From Prosthecobacter debontii (lineage in GTDB: Bacteria; Verrucomicrobiota; Verrucomicrobiia; Verrucomicrobiales; Verrucomicrobiaceae): a stretch of DNA of 64,000 nucleotides. The translations under genes and the position numbers were made by a program. Under the pieces are notes generated by a model. That model did no database searches and had not been told where the DNA came from. It worked only from the letters and a program-made list of their open reading frames with translations. The DNA is taken from assembly GCF_900167535.1 (NCBI RefSeq), contig NZ_FUYE01000007.1:62001-126000 (forward strand), read 5' to 3'. Shown here in pieces: positions 52,679-62,214 of this stretch. Positions within the stretch are counted from its first letter, which is position 1. Every line of letters starts with the position of its first letter.

Positions 52679-54016
52679 TCACGCGATCAACTCTTCAATC
52701 AGTCGGCCGCCATTGACGATATCAATCGGGCGCACGCCTTCCAAAATGAGGCGCTTTTGCGAGTTAATCCCCAAAAGCCGATACATGGTGCGGGCGAGAT
52801 CCTCCGGCCCAACGGGGTTTTCATCCGGCTCAGCCCCCAGAGCATCGGATTTACCGTAGATAAAACCTTTCTTCACGCCGCCACCCGCCATCGCCACAGA
52901 GAAGACCCGAGGATGGTGATCTCGCCCATTGGTGGAGTTGATCTTCGGCGTGCGCCCAAACTCGGAACTCACCAGCACCAGGGTTGTGTCCAACATGCCA
53001 CGCTCATCGAGATCGCGAATCAGGCGGGCAAAGGCTTGGTCGAACTGCACGGCTTGGCTTTCGAAGGAGCCTTTGATATTCGAGTGGTGATCCCAACTTC
53101 CGTAATTCACAGAGACCATGCGCACACCCGCTTCCACTAAGCGACGCGCGAGGAGAAAGCGCTGACCGGCACTGGTTCGTCCATATTCATCCCTTAGTTT
53201 GGCCGATTCCGCATTGAGATTGAAAGCCTCCCGAGCCTGGCTGGAAGTGATCAGGCTGTAAGCCGCGCTGTAGAAGCTATCCATGGCCTCGACACTGTCT
53301 GATTTTTCCTGATGGCGGAAATGCTCATCCACAGTGGCTAACAAAGAGCGTCGTCGTTCAAACCGGCGATCATCAATGTCTTGGGGCGTGGCCAAGTCAC
53401 GCACGGTGAAACCTGGAGAGGCGGGATCACTGCCCAGAGCAAAAGGACCGTAAGCGCTGCTCAGATAACCGCTGCCTTGATCCGGTGCAATGACACCTGG
53501 GATGGCCACATAAGGGGGCAGATTGTTTCGTGGTCCCTGTTCATGAGAGATGATGCTGCCAAAGCTAGGAAACTTGATCGCAGGACTCGGGCGATACCCT
53601 GTGAACATGTTATGAGTGCCACGTTCGTGCGCCGCCTCGCCATGGGTCACCGAGCGAATGAGGCTGATCTTATCCAGAATCTTAGCTGTCTTGGCAAACT
53701 TCTCCCCAACGTACTCCCCGGTGACTCCTTTGATGGGATTGAATGGGCCGCGATACTCTGGGGAGGCAAAGGGCTTGGGATCCCAGGATTCATGCTGGGC
53801 CATGCCACCCGGGAGATAGATATGAATGATGGAGGTGGCGATTGGCTTGTAGGTCTCGACCGGGGGCAGAGCCATCTGTCCGGCTTGGAGCTTGAGTAAC
53901 TGCGGTAAGGTGATCCCCAGTCCCGCGAGAGCACCCACCTGCAAGAAGTCTCGACGGCGTTGCGAGGCGGCAAAAGGGTTGCTGTGTTGTCCACTGCACA
54001 AAGGATGCATTTTCAT
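52679..54016 (-). CDS. DUF1501 family secreted protein
   Basis: 445 residues from MKMHPLCSGQHSNPF; the frame is open to 54211, but that part overlaps an inverted-repeat element and lacks similarity. The leader RRRDFLQVGALAGLGITLP is twin-arginine-like. DUF1501 landmarks: HIYLPGGMAQHESWDPKP, SVTHGEAAHERGTHNMFTG, VSVNYGSWDHHSNI, LVLVSSEFGRTPKIN, GRDHHPRVFSVAMAGGG. These are secreted sulfatase/phosphatase-fold proteins usually paired with DUF1549/DUF1553 cytochromes. That partner is not adjacent here. Confidence 0.9.
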   Translation of the reverse strand: MKMHPLCSGQHSNPFAASQRRRDFLQVGALAGLGITLPQLLKLQAGQMALPPVETYKPIATSIIHIYLPGGMAQHESWDPKPFASPEYRGPFNPIKGVTGEYVGEKFAKTAKILDKISLIRSVTHGEAAHERGTHNMFTGYRPSPAIKFPSFGSIISHEQGPRNNLPPYVAIPGVIAPDQGSGYLSSAYGPFALGSDPASPGFTVRDLATPQDIDDRRFERRRSLLATVDEHFRHQEKSDSVEAMDSFYSAAYSLITSSQAREAFNLNAESAKLRDEYGRTSAGQRFLLARRLVEAGVRMVSVNYGSWDHHSNIKGSFESQAVQFDQAFARLIRDLDERGMLDTTLVLVSSEFGRTPKINSTNGRDHHPRVFSVAMAGGGVKKGFIYGKSDALGAEPDENPVGPEDLARTMYRLLGINSQKRLILEGVRPIDIVNGGRLIEELIA

Positions 54017-54152
54017 AAAGTGTCGTCTCGGAAGGCTTCGAAAGCCGATTACGCAGCCCATCCGGATCTTTTGCCGGGAGGACGGAGTCTGCCAACCTGA
54101 GGCCAACAGTTCACAAGAAATGCACGGTTCTGCGCCAGTCTCATGCATCTCG

Positions 54153-54430
54153 CCTGGGGTGCGTTTTAAAATTCGGGTGAGGCTCGCCCGTGAGAAGGTG
54201 TTGAAGAGCAAGCCGAACGCCGATGGGGCTATGGGAACATAGCTCCGAGGCGTTCGACGCAGCTCTTCGGCACCTCGCTCACGGCCCTTCGGGTTGAGTC
54301 AGAACGAAGGCCTGGCGGCGTTGCTTCACTGGGCCAAGATCGCCGAGGATACAGGCCCGGCGCTCGCGTCTTGCCCCGACCTCCGTTCTGACTCAACGAG
54401 CCCTTCCCGAATTTTAAAACGCCCCCCTGG
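54153..54430. repeat. nested inverted-repeat element, candidate MITE-like
   Basis: Outer arms 54153-54177 and 54406-54430 are reverse complements with two mismatches (core GCGTTTTAAAATTCGGG / CCCGAATTTTAAAACGC). Inside, GTTGAGTCAGAACG (54294-54307) faces CGTTCTGACTCAAC (54384-54397). The interior has no convincing gene. It fills most of the 467-base gap (54017-54483) upstream of the DUF1501 start and could be a small non-autonomous mobile element. No clear target duplication was found. Confidence 0.6.
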
Positions 54431-54483
54431 GACTCACTTGTCGCTTGCAAGGTCTAACAGCTCATCTAGCTAAGCAGGCCTGA

Positions 54484-55467
54484 ATGAAAAAACTCCTGAA
54501 AGTCATCTGCGGTCTCTTCGTCCTGATCGCCGTGGCAATTGGCGGTCTCCTCTTCTATGTGACCCGCTTCCTGCCTAACATCCCTGCTCAGGCAGACCTG
54601 AAAGTGGCAGTCACTCCCGAGCGAGTCGAGCGAGGCAAGTATCTCGCCCACAGTGTGGCAGTGTGCATGGACTGCCACAGCACCCGAGACTGGGGCACTT
54701 TCTCCGCCCCGCTCAAACCCGGCACGCTCGGAATTGGAGGCGAGCTCTTTGATCAAAAGATGAATTTCCCGGGCTCCTTCATCTCGCCTAACATCACCCC
54801 CCATGGATTGAAGGAATGGAGTGATGGCGAGCTTTATCGCGCCATCACCAGTGGGGTGAGTAAAGATGGCCACCCGCTTTTTCCCATCATGCCTTATCCT
54901 GCCTATGGTAAAATGGCCACGGAGGACATCTACAGTATCATCGCTTATCTGCGCAGTCTGCCAGCCATTCAGAGCAGCCCGGCACCGTCTAAAGCCGATC
55001 CACCCGTGAATGTGATCATGCATCTCATGCCCCAACCCGCTCAGCCAATGGCGTTGCCCAATAAGTCGGGTGTGGTCGCCTATGGCGGTTATCTGGCCAA
55101 TGCAGCCGGCTGCACCGAATGCCACACCAAGATGGAAAAGGGCACTCCTGTCGGCAAACCTTACGCAGGCGGCTTTGAATTTGCCATGCCTGCGGGTGTA
55201 CTGCGTTCACCGAATATCACGCCACACCCAACGACCGGCATCGGTGCTTGGACGAAGCAGATGTTCATCGATCGTTTCAAAGCCTATGCACCTGACCGCT
55301 TCAAGGCCACACCCGTGGACATGATGAAAGGCGAAATGCAAACCGTCATGCCATGGACCATGTATGCCACCATGACCGAGGAAGATCTGGGGGCCATCTA
55401 CGAGTTTTTGAAGACCCTCCCCGCCGAAGAAAATGGGGTCGAACGATGGACGGTGACCAGTAAGTGA
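54484..55467 (+). CDS. membrane-anchored diheme cytochrome c
   Basis: 327 residues with an N-terminal anchor (VICGLFVLIAVAIGGLLFYV). Two heme c motifs, CMDCH (61-65) and CTECH (210-214), each start a cytochrome c domain. Further landmarks are SPNITPHGLKEWSDGELYRAI and the matching SPNITPHPTTGIG of the second domain, and MPYPAYGKMATEDIYSIIAYLR. It resembles the cytochrome subunits of quinoprotein dehydrogenases and similar periplasmic electron carriers. Partner dehydrogenase not visible. Confidence 0.88.
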   Translation: MKKLLKVICGLFVLIAVAIGGLLFYVTRFLPNIPAQADLKVAVTPERVERGKYLAHSVAVCMDCHSTRDWGTFSAPLKPGTLGIGGELFDQKMNFPGSFISPNITPHGLKEWSDGELYRAITSGVSKDGHPLFPIMPYPAYGKMATEDIYSIIAYLRSLPAIQSSPAPSKADPPVNVIMHLMPQPAQPMALPNKSGVVAYGGYLANAAGCTECHTKMEKGTPVGKPYAGGFEFAMPAGVLRSPNITPHPTTGIGAWTKQMFIDRFKAYAPDRFKATPVDMMKGEMQTVMPWTMYATMTEEDLGAIYEFLKTLPAEENGVERWTVTSK

Positions 55468-55536
55468 GCATCTCTGCTCGATGAAGTTTCTCATCCGCGA
55501 TTGAATGCGGAGGAACAGGCTTTCGTCAGAAATGAC

Positions 55537-55785
55537 ATGAAAGCTATTTTCCTTCGTTTCGTCCTCCCTGTCGTTTTGATGTCTTCCGCGGTGAGCTGCA
55601 CAACGGCTTACGACGCGTATGGCAATCCCCGCACCGTCGTCACTCCGGAAGGAGCTGTGCTTGGCGCAGCTGCTGTGGGTCTTCTTGCGTATGGTTTAGC
55701 GGAAAGTAATAACCGCCATGACCATCGTCATTATCATCGCGGTCACTACCGTCACTCGCGTTATCATCGGGGCTACTACCATTAA
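55537..55785 (+). CDS. small lipoprotein with His/Tyr/Arg-rich tail
   Basis: 82 residues from MKAIFLRFVLPVVLMSSAV; a lipobox AVSC follows, so it is a probable lipoprotein. A hydrophobic Gly/Ala segment (GAVLGAAAVGLLAYGLAE) is followed by a C-terminal tail of about 26 residues made largely of His, Arg and Tyr. The tail could bind metal or nucleic acid. I do not recognise the family. An in-frame TTG/ATG further upstream is possible. Confidence 0.55.
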   Translation: MKAIFLRFVLPVVLMSSAVSCTTAYDAYGNPRTVVTPEGAVLGAAAVGLLAYGLAESNNRHDHRHYHRGHYRHSRYHRGYYH

Positions 55786-55985
55786 GCTGTTGGGTGTTCC
55801 CTCTCACTCTCGTGCCCATCGGTGTTAGACCGGTGGACACGTGGATTGCTGAAAAGTTGTCACCACGGAACTGCAAAAATGTGGTTATACCGACGAAGAG
55901 CTGAAAAAAGGCCTTTGGCCTCGATCGGGTCACCTTGTTTCGCAAGGTCTTGAAACCTTGATCGTTCAGAAGGGACTCTGCCGAC

Positions 55986-57740
55986 ATGAAGTTTCCCCTG
56001 CTCCATCTCTTTGTCATCCTCTCCGTCAGCCTGCCCGTCAGTGCTTTTGCGGAACTCTCTCTGCCTCATTGCTTCAGCGATCACATGGTCTTGCAGCGTG
56101 AGCGTGCAGCTCAAATCTGGGGCCAAGCCGACGCCCAAGCCGAGGTCACCGTGCGCTTCAAAGATCAGTCAGCCACCACGAAAGCGGATGCCAACGGTCA
56201 TTGGAAAACGCAGATCCCGACCGGAGCGGCGGATGCACAAGGCGCAGAACTGACCGTCACGAGTCACGGCGAGAACGTGAAGGTCTCCGACGTGCTGGTG
56301 GGTGAGGTCTGGCTGGCCTCTGGACAGTCCAACATGTATTTTACCATGGACCGCGTGCCTGCATATGAGGCGCTCATGGCGAAAGCGAACTACCCAGGCT
56401 TGCGCATGTTCAATGCGCCTCTGGTGACCGCCGAAAAACCGCAGGCCGACATCGAGGGACCATGGAGCCTTTGCAGCCCGGAAACCGTGCCTAGCTATTC
56501 CGCCGTGGCTTTCTTCTTCGCGCTCAAACTGCATCAAGAGTTAGGTGTGCCTGTAGGCGTCATTAAGACCGCCTGGGGCGGTAAACCGGTGGAAACTTTC
56601 ACCAGCCGCGAAGCGCTGAACACGCTTCCGGGCACGAAAGCCATGGTGGATAAGCTGATGGAAGAAGCCGCCACTTATGATCCGCCTCAAGCCCAAGCCG
56701 CCTATGAAAAACGGCTGGAGCAGTGGAAGGCGACGATGGCAGCCGCGAAGGGCCAACCCGCCGACGATCGCAAACGCCTCCCCAAGAAGCCTGCCGCGCC
56801 CAAGCCCCCTCTCCTGACCGAGGGCAAACCTGGGGTGCTCTACAATGCGATGATCCACCCCTTTGTCGGCTACACGATGCGTGGAGCCATCTGGTATCAA
56901 GGTGAGGGCAACGCCAAAGCTGGAGCCGTGCCTTACGACCAGACCCTGCCTCTGATGATCCGCGACTGGCGTCAACGCTGGAAGGATGAATTCTCCTTCT
57001 ATTTCGTTCAACTGGCAAACTATCGTGAACCTTCCACCGCCCCAGGCACACCTGACCCTTGGCCGCTTCTGCAAGATCGTATGCGCCACATTCTGGAAAC
57101 CACTCCGAAAACCGGGATGGCCGTGATCAATGATGTGGGCGAAGCGAATGACATTCACCCCAAAGACAAACAGACTCCAGGTGAACGTCTTGCACGCTGG
57201 GCTCTGGCCAAGGATTATCGTCGTGATATTCTCCACAGCAGCCCGCTGTATCGCAGCAGCAAGGTTAAAGATGGAGCCATGCAGATCACTTTTGACCACG
57301 TCGGTGCCGGATTGAAAAGCCGGGACGGAGGTCCTCTGAAACGCTTCGAGATCGCAGGCGCGGATCGTGTTTGGCATTGGGCCGACGCCTCGGTCAAAGG
57401 CAAAGATCAAGTCGTGGTCAGCAACCCCGCCGTGCCTCAACCCGTCGCTGTCCGTTACGCATGGGCCTCTAACCCTGAAGGTGCTAACCTCATCAATGGT
57501 GAAGGCTTGCCAGCCTCTGTCTTCCGCACCGATGATTGGAATGATGTCGAAGTCACTGCGACTGAAACAGGGGGCAGGTCCAACCAAGAAAAACGCCGCA
57601 TCCTTGGCGCTGAAATCAAGGCACTCAACGCTCAATCGGCGAAGATGGACAAGACCAGTCCTGATTTCAAAGCCACTCGCAAGAAGATCCAAGAAATGCT
57701 GGCGGAGTTCAAAGCCATGGCACCAAGCAAGGCGAAGTGA
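55986..57740 (+). CDS. sialate O-acetylesterase-like secreted hydrolase
   Basis: 584 residues with a signal peptide (LLHLFVILSVSLPVSAFA). A beta-sandwich N-terminal domain (LSLPHCFSDHMVLQRER) leads to the SGNH esterase domain. GQSNM (113-117, nucleophile S115), WGGKPVE, IWYQGEGNA and the Asp/His motif DIHPKDK complete the catalytic set. The C-terminal extension of about 130 residues ends in a Lys-rich helix (KKIQEMLAEFKAMAPSKAK). It removes acetyl groups from sialic acids or plant-type polysaccharides outside the cytoplasm; specificity unknown. Confidence 0.88.
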   Translation: MKFPLLHLFVILSVSLPVSAFAELSLPHCFSDHMVLQRERAAQIWGQADAQAEVTVRFKDQSATTKADANGHWKTQIPTGAADAQGAELTVTSHGENVKVSDVLVGEVWLASGQSNMYFTMDRVPAYEALMAKANYPGLRMFNAPLVTAEKPQADIEGPWSLCSPETVPSYSAVAFFFALKLHQELGVPVGVIKTAWGGKPVETFTSREALNTLPGTKAMVDKLMEEAATYDPPQAQAAYEKRLEQWKATMAAAKGQPADDRKRLPKKPAAPKPPLLTEGKPGVLYNAMIHPFVGYTMRGAIWYQGEGNAKAGAVPYDQTLPLMIRDWRQRWKDEFSFYFVQLANYREPSTAPGTPDPWPLLQDRMRHILETTPKTGMAVINDVGEANDIHPKDKQTPGERLARWALAKDYRRDILHSSPLYRSSKVKDGAMQITFDHVGAGLKSRDGGPLKRFEIAGADRVWHWADASVKGKDQVVVSNPAVPQPVAVRYAWASNPEGANLINGEGLPASVFRTDDWNDVEVTATETGGRSNQEKRRILGAEIKALNAQSAKMDKTSPDFKATRKKIQEMLAEFKAMAPSKAK

Positions 57741-57805
57741 GCCAGCGAGCCATTTAAAAAGCTGGGCAGCAAACTCAAGCTCCAGTAAAAGAGCAACTGC
57801 TGCCC

Positions 57806-58495
57806 ATGAAAGTAAGTTATGAAAAACACGGCCTGACCTTGTTAGGCCTGTTTGTCGTTTGGTGGATCGCCCTCGCAGTGAAGCCCTGGTATCGGCACGA
57901 CTGGATACTGGAAAATGTCCTGCTGATTCCAGCCTTTACCTTGTTGATATGGGGCTGGAAACGACGGCTGTTTTCCCGGGTCTCTCACACGCTCATTTTC
58001 ATCTTTCTCTGCCTCCACGAAGTCGGGGCTCACTACACCTATGAAAAGGTGCCGTATGACGCCTGGTGGCAAGCCCTCACGGGGGAGACGTTCAATGCCA
58101 TGATGGGGTGGCAGCGCAATCACTTCGATCGCCTCCTCCACTTTCTCTACGGCTTGCTCTGCGCCTATCCCTTTCGAGAGATCTTTCTGCGGGTCGCTGG
58201 AGTGAAGGGCTTCTGGTCCTACTTCTTGCCCCTGGATGTCATGCTCTCTTCGTCAGCCTTGTTTGAATTGATTGAGTGGGCCGCCGCCACGGTCTTCGGG
58301 GGGGATCTCGGCAATGCTTATCTGGGCACCCAAGGCGATGTCTGGGACGCGCACAAGGACATGGCCCTCGCCGGGCTCGGAGCACTCATCGCCGTGTTGG
58401 TGATCGCTTTCATCAATGGGCGGTGTCAGAGAGACTTCGCTCGTGAATGGTCCGAGAGTTTGAAGGTTTCTAGTCCGAAGAACTCTGCGGCTTGA
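57806..58495 (+). CDS. DUF2238 membrane protein (YjdF-like)
   Basis: 229 residues with about six membrane helices. The DUF2238 signature is visible in FLCLHEVGAHYTYEKVPYD, RNHFDRLLHFLYGLLCAYP and the helix-turn FELIEWAAATVFGGDLG, ending LGTQGDVWDAHKDMALAGLG. Members are inner-membrane proteins of unknown function; the conserved HE, H and D residues suggest metal binding. Single gene. Confidence 0.88.
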   Translation: MKVSYEKHGLTLLGLFVVWWIALAVKPWYRHDWILENVLLIPAFTLLIWGWKRRLFSRVSHTLIFIFLCLHEVGAHYTYEKVPYDAWWQALTGETFNAMMGWQRNHFDRLLHFLYGLLCAYPFREIFLRVAGVKGFWSYFLPLDVMLSSSALFELIEWAAATVFGGDLGNAYLGTQGDVWDAHKDMALAGLGALIAVLVIAFINGRCQRDFAREWSESLKVSSPKNSAA

Positions 58496-58515
58496 ACTCG
58501 CAATCTATAGACGCG

Positions 58516-60531
58516 TTATCCCACAATTTCCGTCGGGCAATCCGGCAAGCTGGCCAGGAACGCGCGACCATAGGGCTTGGTCAGGATGCGATTGTCCAGG
58601 ATCACGACCATGCCTTGATCCTTTTGCGAGCGGATGAGACGTCCCACCCCTTGGCGGAGCTTCAGGATGGCCTCGGGAACGCTGTATTCACTGAAGCTGT
58701 TCAGCCCCTGCTCCTCCAGATGCTCCAAGCGGGAGGCAGTGACTGGATGATCCGGCACGGCAAAGGGGAGGCGGGTGATGATGACGTTACTCAAGGCCTC
58801 TCCGGGCACATCCACGCCGGTCCAAAAGCTATCGGTGCCTAACAAGATGCTATGCACGTCTTTTTTGAACTCGGCGAGCATCTGATGACGAGGCATGCCG
58901 CGCCCCTGCACCAGCAGGCGCCAGCCGTTATCGAGGCAAAAATCCTCGATCCGATCCGCCATCGAAGTCATCTGATTGTAACTGGTGAAGAGGACGAAGG
59001 CTCGGCCTCGAGATAGATCGAGGAAGTGCTCGATCTGTGCCTGCATGGCCTCCTGATACTGCGCGTGGCTGGGCTCCGGCATGCGCTTTACCAGATACAG
59101 CCTCATTTGCTTCTGGAAGTCGAACGGGCTTTCGATGGTGGCGGCTTGAGCTTTCCAGGCACCGACACGTTTGCGGAAATAATTCAGCTTTTCGTCATCA
59201 CCGACCCCCAGGGTGGCGCTGGTGAAGACACAGGCCTTGGTGCCCGTGAAAAAGATCTCTTCCAGCTTGGGTGCTACATCAATGGGGGCGCTGTGAAAGG
59301 ACACCACCTTGTTGTCCCCCCCACTGCGCTCCGCCCAATAGACATGACCTTCTTCGCTTTGATCGAGGAAGGCGCTGATGGCCACCCGCAGGTTGCCCAG
59401 GCGTTTGGCCAGATCTAGAAGTTCCAGTTTTTGTCCCTCACTCTTAGCAGCGTCACCCGCCTTCTGGGCATAGCGAGCCACCCGCTGTAAAGGTAAGGAG
59501 AGGGTATCCTCCACGAGCCCGGGTTCGCGCACGCGAAACTCTTTGGCATAGGGACCACTGAACTTGCAGGCATTCTCGGCCGTGCGGAAAAAGCTCTCCA
59601 CCATGCCGATGCACTGAGACACCTCTCGGATGCCATCCTGCTCTCCCAAAGACTGGAAGAAGCCTTTGCGCGTCTTCGGATTGTAGAGACGCCCGAGTTC
59701 GAAACGCATGTTGGATTCGCTCACATGCAGGCCAAAGGCTTTGGCGGCGATGTTTTCAATCGTATGAGCCTCGTCAAGAATGACGAAGTCACGCGGAAAG
59801 ATGAAGTTGGTATCCTCCGCGATCGGACCTTCATCCGCCGCCGCTAGCAGGGTGAAAAACAGCGTGTGATTCAGCACCAACACATCCGCCTCAGCCATGC
59901 GCCGCCGCACATCCTGATACACACAACCGCTGCCTGGCGGGCACCGCCGGGGCGTGCAGGCATGAGCCTCACTGCACACCAGGGACCACACCCGGGCTCC
60001 AGGGGTGAAATCCATCTCACTCAGCGTGGCGGTCGGGTTTTCTCGGAAAAAACTCTCGATCAACTGAAGTTCGGCGGACTCACTGCTGCTGAACAGATCG
60101 CCACTGTGGGAGTAAGCGTTCTTCAGCCGGGTGGGGCATAGATAGTTGCTGCGGCCTTTGAGAAGCTCTGCATGGAACGGCCCCACGATCTTTTTGACGA
60201 TGGGGATATCCTTGTGAATGAGCTGCTCCTGGAGATTGATCGTGTGGGTGCAGATGATCGCCTTGCGCCCTTGTTGCAGCGCATATTCCACGGCTGGCAC
60301 GAGGTAAGCCAAGGACTTGCCAACCCCCGTGGCCGCCTCGACCACCAGCGGTTTGTTCTTCTCCAAGGCCCCACCCACAAGCTGCGCCATGCGCTGTTGC
60401 TGAGGGCGATATTCAAACTGAGGCGACTGCGCCAGCTTGCCCTCGGTGGAGAAGGCCACGTGCATCCTCTCCGCCAGCGAGGCCCCGCCGGTGGAGCCCT
60501 CTAAGGCTTCGAGAATGCTGATCATCCGCAC
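58516..60531 (-). CDS. DinG/XPD-family ATP-dependent DNA helicase
   Basis: 671 residues. Walker A is EAATGVGKS (65-73), motif Ia HTINLQEQL, and DEAH at 252-255. Conserved cysteines of the iron-sulfur domain are C132 (YLCPT) and C192, C197 and C203 (ACTPRRCPPGSGC). The C-terminal helicase domain includes LFTSYNQM, GTDSFWTGVDVPGEAL and VGRLIRSQKDQGM. DinG-like enzymes unwind 5'-3', removing R-loops and G-quadruplexes or supporting replication repair. Annotated as family only, since DinG and YoaA paralogues are hard to separate. Confidence 0.9.
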   Translation of the reverse strand: MRMISILEALEGSTGGASLAERMHVAFSTEGKLAQSPQFEYRPQQQRMAQLVGGALEKNKPLVVEAATGVGKSLAYLVPAVEYALQQGRKAIICTHTINLQEQLIHKDIPIVKKIVGPFHAELLKGRSNYLCPTRLKNAYSHSGDLFSSSESAELQLIESFFRENPTATLSEMDFTPGARVWSLVCSEAHACTPRRCPPGSGCVYQDVRRRMAEADVLVLNHTLFFTLLAAADEGPIAEDTNFIFPRDFVILDEAHTIENIAAKAFGLHVSESNMRFELGRLYNPKTRKGFFQSLGEQDGIREVSQCIGMVESFFRTAENACKFSGPYAKEFRVREPGLVEDTLSLPLQRVARYAQKAGDAAKSEGQKLELLDLAKRLGNLRVAISAFLDQSEEGHVYWAERSGGDNKVVSFHSAPIDVAPKLEEIFFTGTKACVFTSATLGVGDDEKLNYFRKRVGAWKAQAATIESPFDFQKQMRLYLVKRMPEPSHAQYQEAMQAQIEHFLDLSRGRAFVLFTSYNQMTSMADRIEDFCLDNGWRLLVQGRGMPRHQMLAEFKKDVHSILLGTDSFWTGVDVPGEALSNVIITRLPFAVPDHPVTASRLEHLEEQGLNSFSEYSVPEAILKLRQGVGRLIRSQKDQGMVVILDNRILTKPYGRAFLASLPDCPTEIVG

Positions 60532-60600
60532 ACCATGGCCGGGGAGCTAAAACGCGCAAGTGGGAGACGGCTTCGGGGCTGGATGAATGGCTAGAGAAGC

Positions 60601-61017
60601 CTATTTGTGAGCTGTTTCTTGGGGGGAAGTCACCGGGAGCACCTCCTGAATGACTTTCTTGGTTTGAGCCATCGGCCCATCAAATTCCGTCCATCGGATG
60701 GTGCGGTGCATGTTCACCCACATCAAGACCGTGCAAAGCAGCGCATAGCGGAGCCGCCATTCACGCAGGACAAAGCCCAGAGCGAACAGAAAGATCAGCG
60801 GGAAAACCCAGAGTCCGATGCCATAGAAAATCGAGAAGATGCCCAGGAGGATCATTTCATCGAGGGCCAGCCAGACGGGCTTGAACGAACGAAAAGCCGT
60901 GACTATTCCAAGCATAAACCCGACACCGGAAGCCGCGATAACGAGAAATGCTCGACCCAGGAGAGTGTTGAGCGCACTTAACACCGGCCCATAGGGATAG
61001 TCATCGAAACGATTCAT
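60601..61017 (-). CDS. hypothetical membrane protein
   Basis: 138 residues from MNRFDDYPYGPVL; the longer start at 61116 adds 33 residues of doubtful character. Three to four hydrophobic segments are seen (AFLVIAASGVGFMLGIVTA, MILLGIFSIFYGIGLWVFPLI, FALGFVLREWRL). No family recognised. It follows the helicase gene in reverse order, upstream on the same strand. Confidence 0.6.
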   Translation of the reverse strand: MNRFDDYPYGPVLSALNTLLGRAFLVIAASGVGFMLGIVTAFRSFKPVWLALDEMILLGIFSIFYGIGLWVFPLIFLFALGFVLREWRLRYALLCTVLMWVNMHRTIRWTEFDGPMAQTKKVIQEVLPVTSPQETAHK

Positions 61018-61150
61018 GGCAGGCTGAAGGCTGAGGTGACTGATCAGAGTTGCATCTGGTCGGCTACGACTCGGCTCAGTCTGGGCAACCATCACCAGCC
61101 AGCCATTCCAAAACATCGCTTCTTTTCTCGAGGGTCAGCCTCTGTCAACC

Positions 61151-62149
61151 TCACAGCCCCGAGAGCAACTCCGCAAACTGAAGACCACTGACGGTGATCT
61201 GGCCGCTGTTGCTGACGAGGCCACGTGTGTTGTAGTAGTGGGGAATAGGATCTTCCTTCACCCAGGTGATCACCGGTTTAGCGGCAGCTTGATCGGCAGC
61301 ACGCACACTGATGGGGAGGCCCCAGCGGGTGCAGCGGATTTTCCACGCGTTGACCGGGGCCGTCGGCACGTCTTTCAGCCAGGGATAGCGGGTGATAAAG
61401 TCCATCTTGGCCGTGGAGGGAACGGTGATTTCAAACCAAGCCTCACTGCTTCGGATGAAGTCACTCAGGCTGAGATCGGGGTTCTTCTGGTGAGCCAAAT
61501 ACAGAGCCTGGAGATCCAGCCCCAGCAGGTTCATGCCATTGTAGATGCCATGATGATTCGGCGAGCGGAAGTGACTGGCATGCCAGGTTTCGAACTCTGG
61601 GTTTAACAAAAGGTTCAGTTCCACATGCAGGTGAGCGCGGCGCTGATCGATGCCACTGCCGGTGTAACCCATGCGACCAAGGACACTGGCGTGGGTGACG
61701 GTATCTCCGGCCTGAACATTCGCTGAAGCAAGGTGGGCATAGAGCGAATAAAAGCTGCCTTCCGGTAAATCATGCTGCACAACGAGGTAGCGCCCGTAGT
61801 TGCTCTGGGCGGCGCTGGCGGTGACATAGATGACCTTACCCGGTAAGATGGGGTGAATGTCATCCAGAGGATTCCCTTTCGCATCGCGCTGCGTGGGTTT
61901 GACGTCCATACCTTCATGAAAACGTGCGTATGCGATGCGCTGGCCGACACGGCGGGCATCCCGCACGAAGCCAAACTGACCACCCTGCCAGGGGGTGGAC
62001 TTCACGCCTTCAAAGTCACGATCCACAAACTGGAAGTAGCCGGAGCCGTCTCCAACCAGCAGAGCACCGTTGTCGGTAGGCAGGCGCAGATCGAGTGCCT
62101 GGGCACCTGTGGCGGCAGCGATGAGGAGGGGGAGGAGGAAACGTGACAT
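61151..62149 (-). CDS. M23-family metallopeptidase (LytM-like), secreted
   Basis: 332 residues with a signal peptide (LLPLLIAAATGAQA). The M23 zinc ligands are in FHEGMDVKP (HxxxD) and the final HLHVELN; the fold core is YGRYLVVQHDLPEGSFYSLYAHL and LGRMGYTGSG. These peptidases cut peptidoglycan cross-bridges or are inactive activators of amidases. A C-terminal ~130-residue domain follows. Likely active in the periplasm; next gene upstream is a beta-helix protein, 65 bases away. Confidence 0.88.
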   Translation of the reverse strand: MSRFLLPLLIAAATGAQALDLRLPTDNGALLVGDGSGYFQFVDRDFEGVKSTPWQGGQFGFVRDARRVGQRIAYARFHEGMDVKPTQRDAKGNPLDDIHPILPGKVIYVTASAAQSNYGRYLVVQHDLPEGSFYSLYAHLASANVQAGDTVTHASVLGRMGYTGSGIDQRRAHLHVELNLLLNPEFETWHASHFRSPNHHGIYNGMNLLGLDLQALYLAHQKNPDLSLSDFIRSSEAWFEITVPSTAKMDFITRYPWLKDVPTAPVNAWKIRCTRWGLPISVRAADQAAAKPVITWVKEDPIPHYYNTRGLVSNSGQITVSGLQFAELLSGL

Positions 62150-62214
62150 CAGGAGCAGTTAACGGAGAAGATATCGTCTCGCAAACCTTCCTCGCGTGGC
62201 TCGAAAGACGCTTT

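Noticed and set aside
56541-57692. 383-codon minus-strand frame inside the sialate O-acetylesterase gene
   Set aside because: The sense strand has all SGNH motifs; the antisense protein shows no family features.
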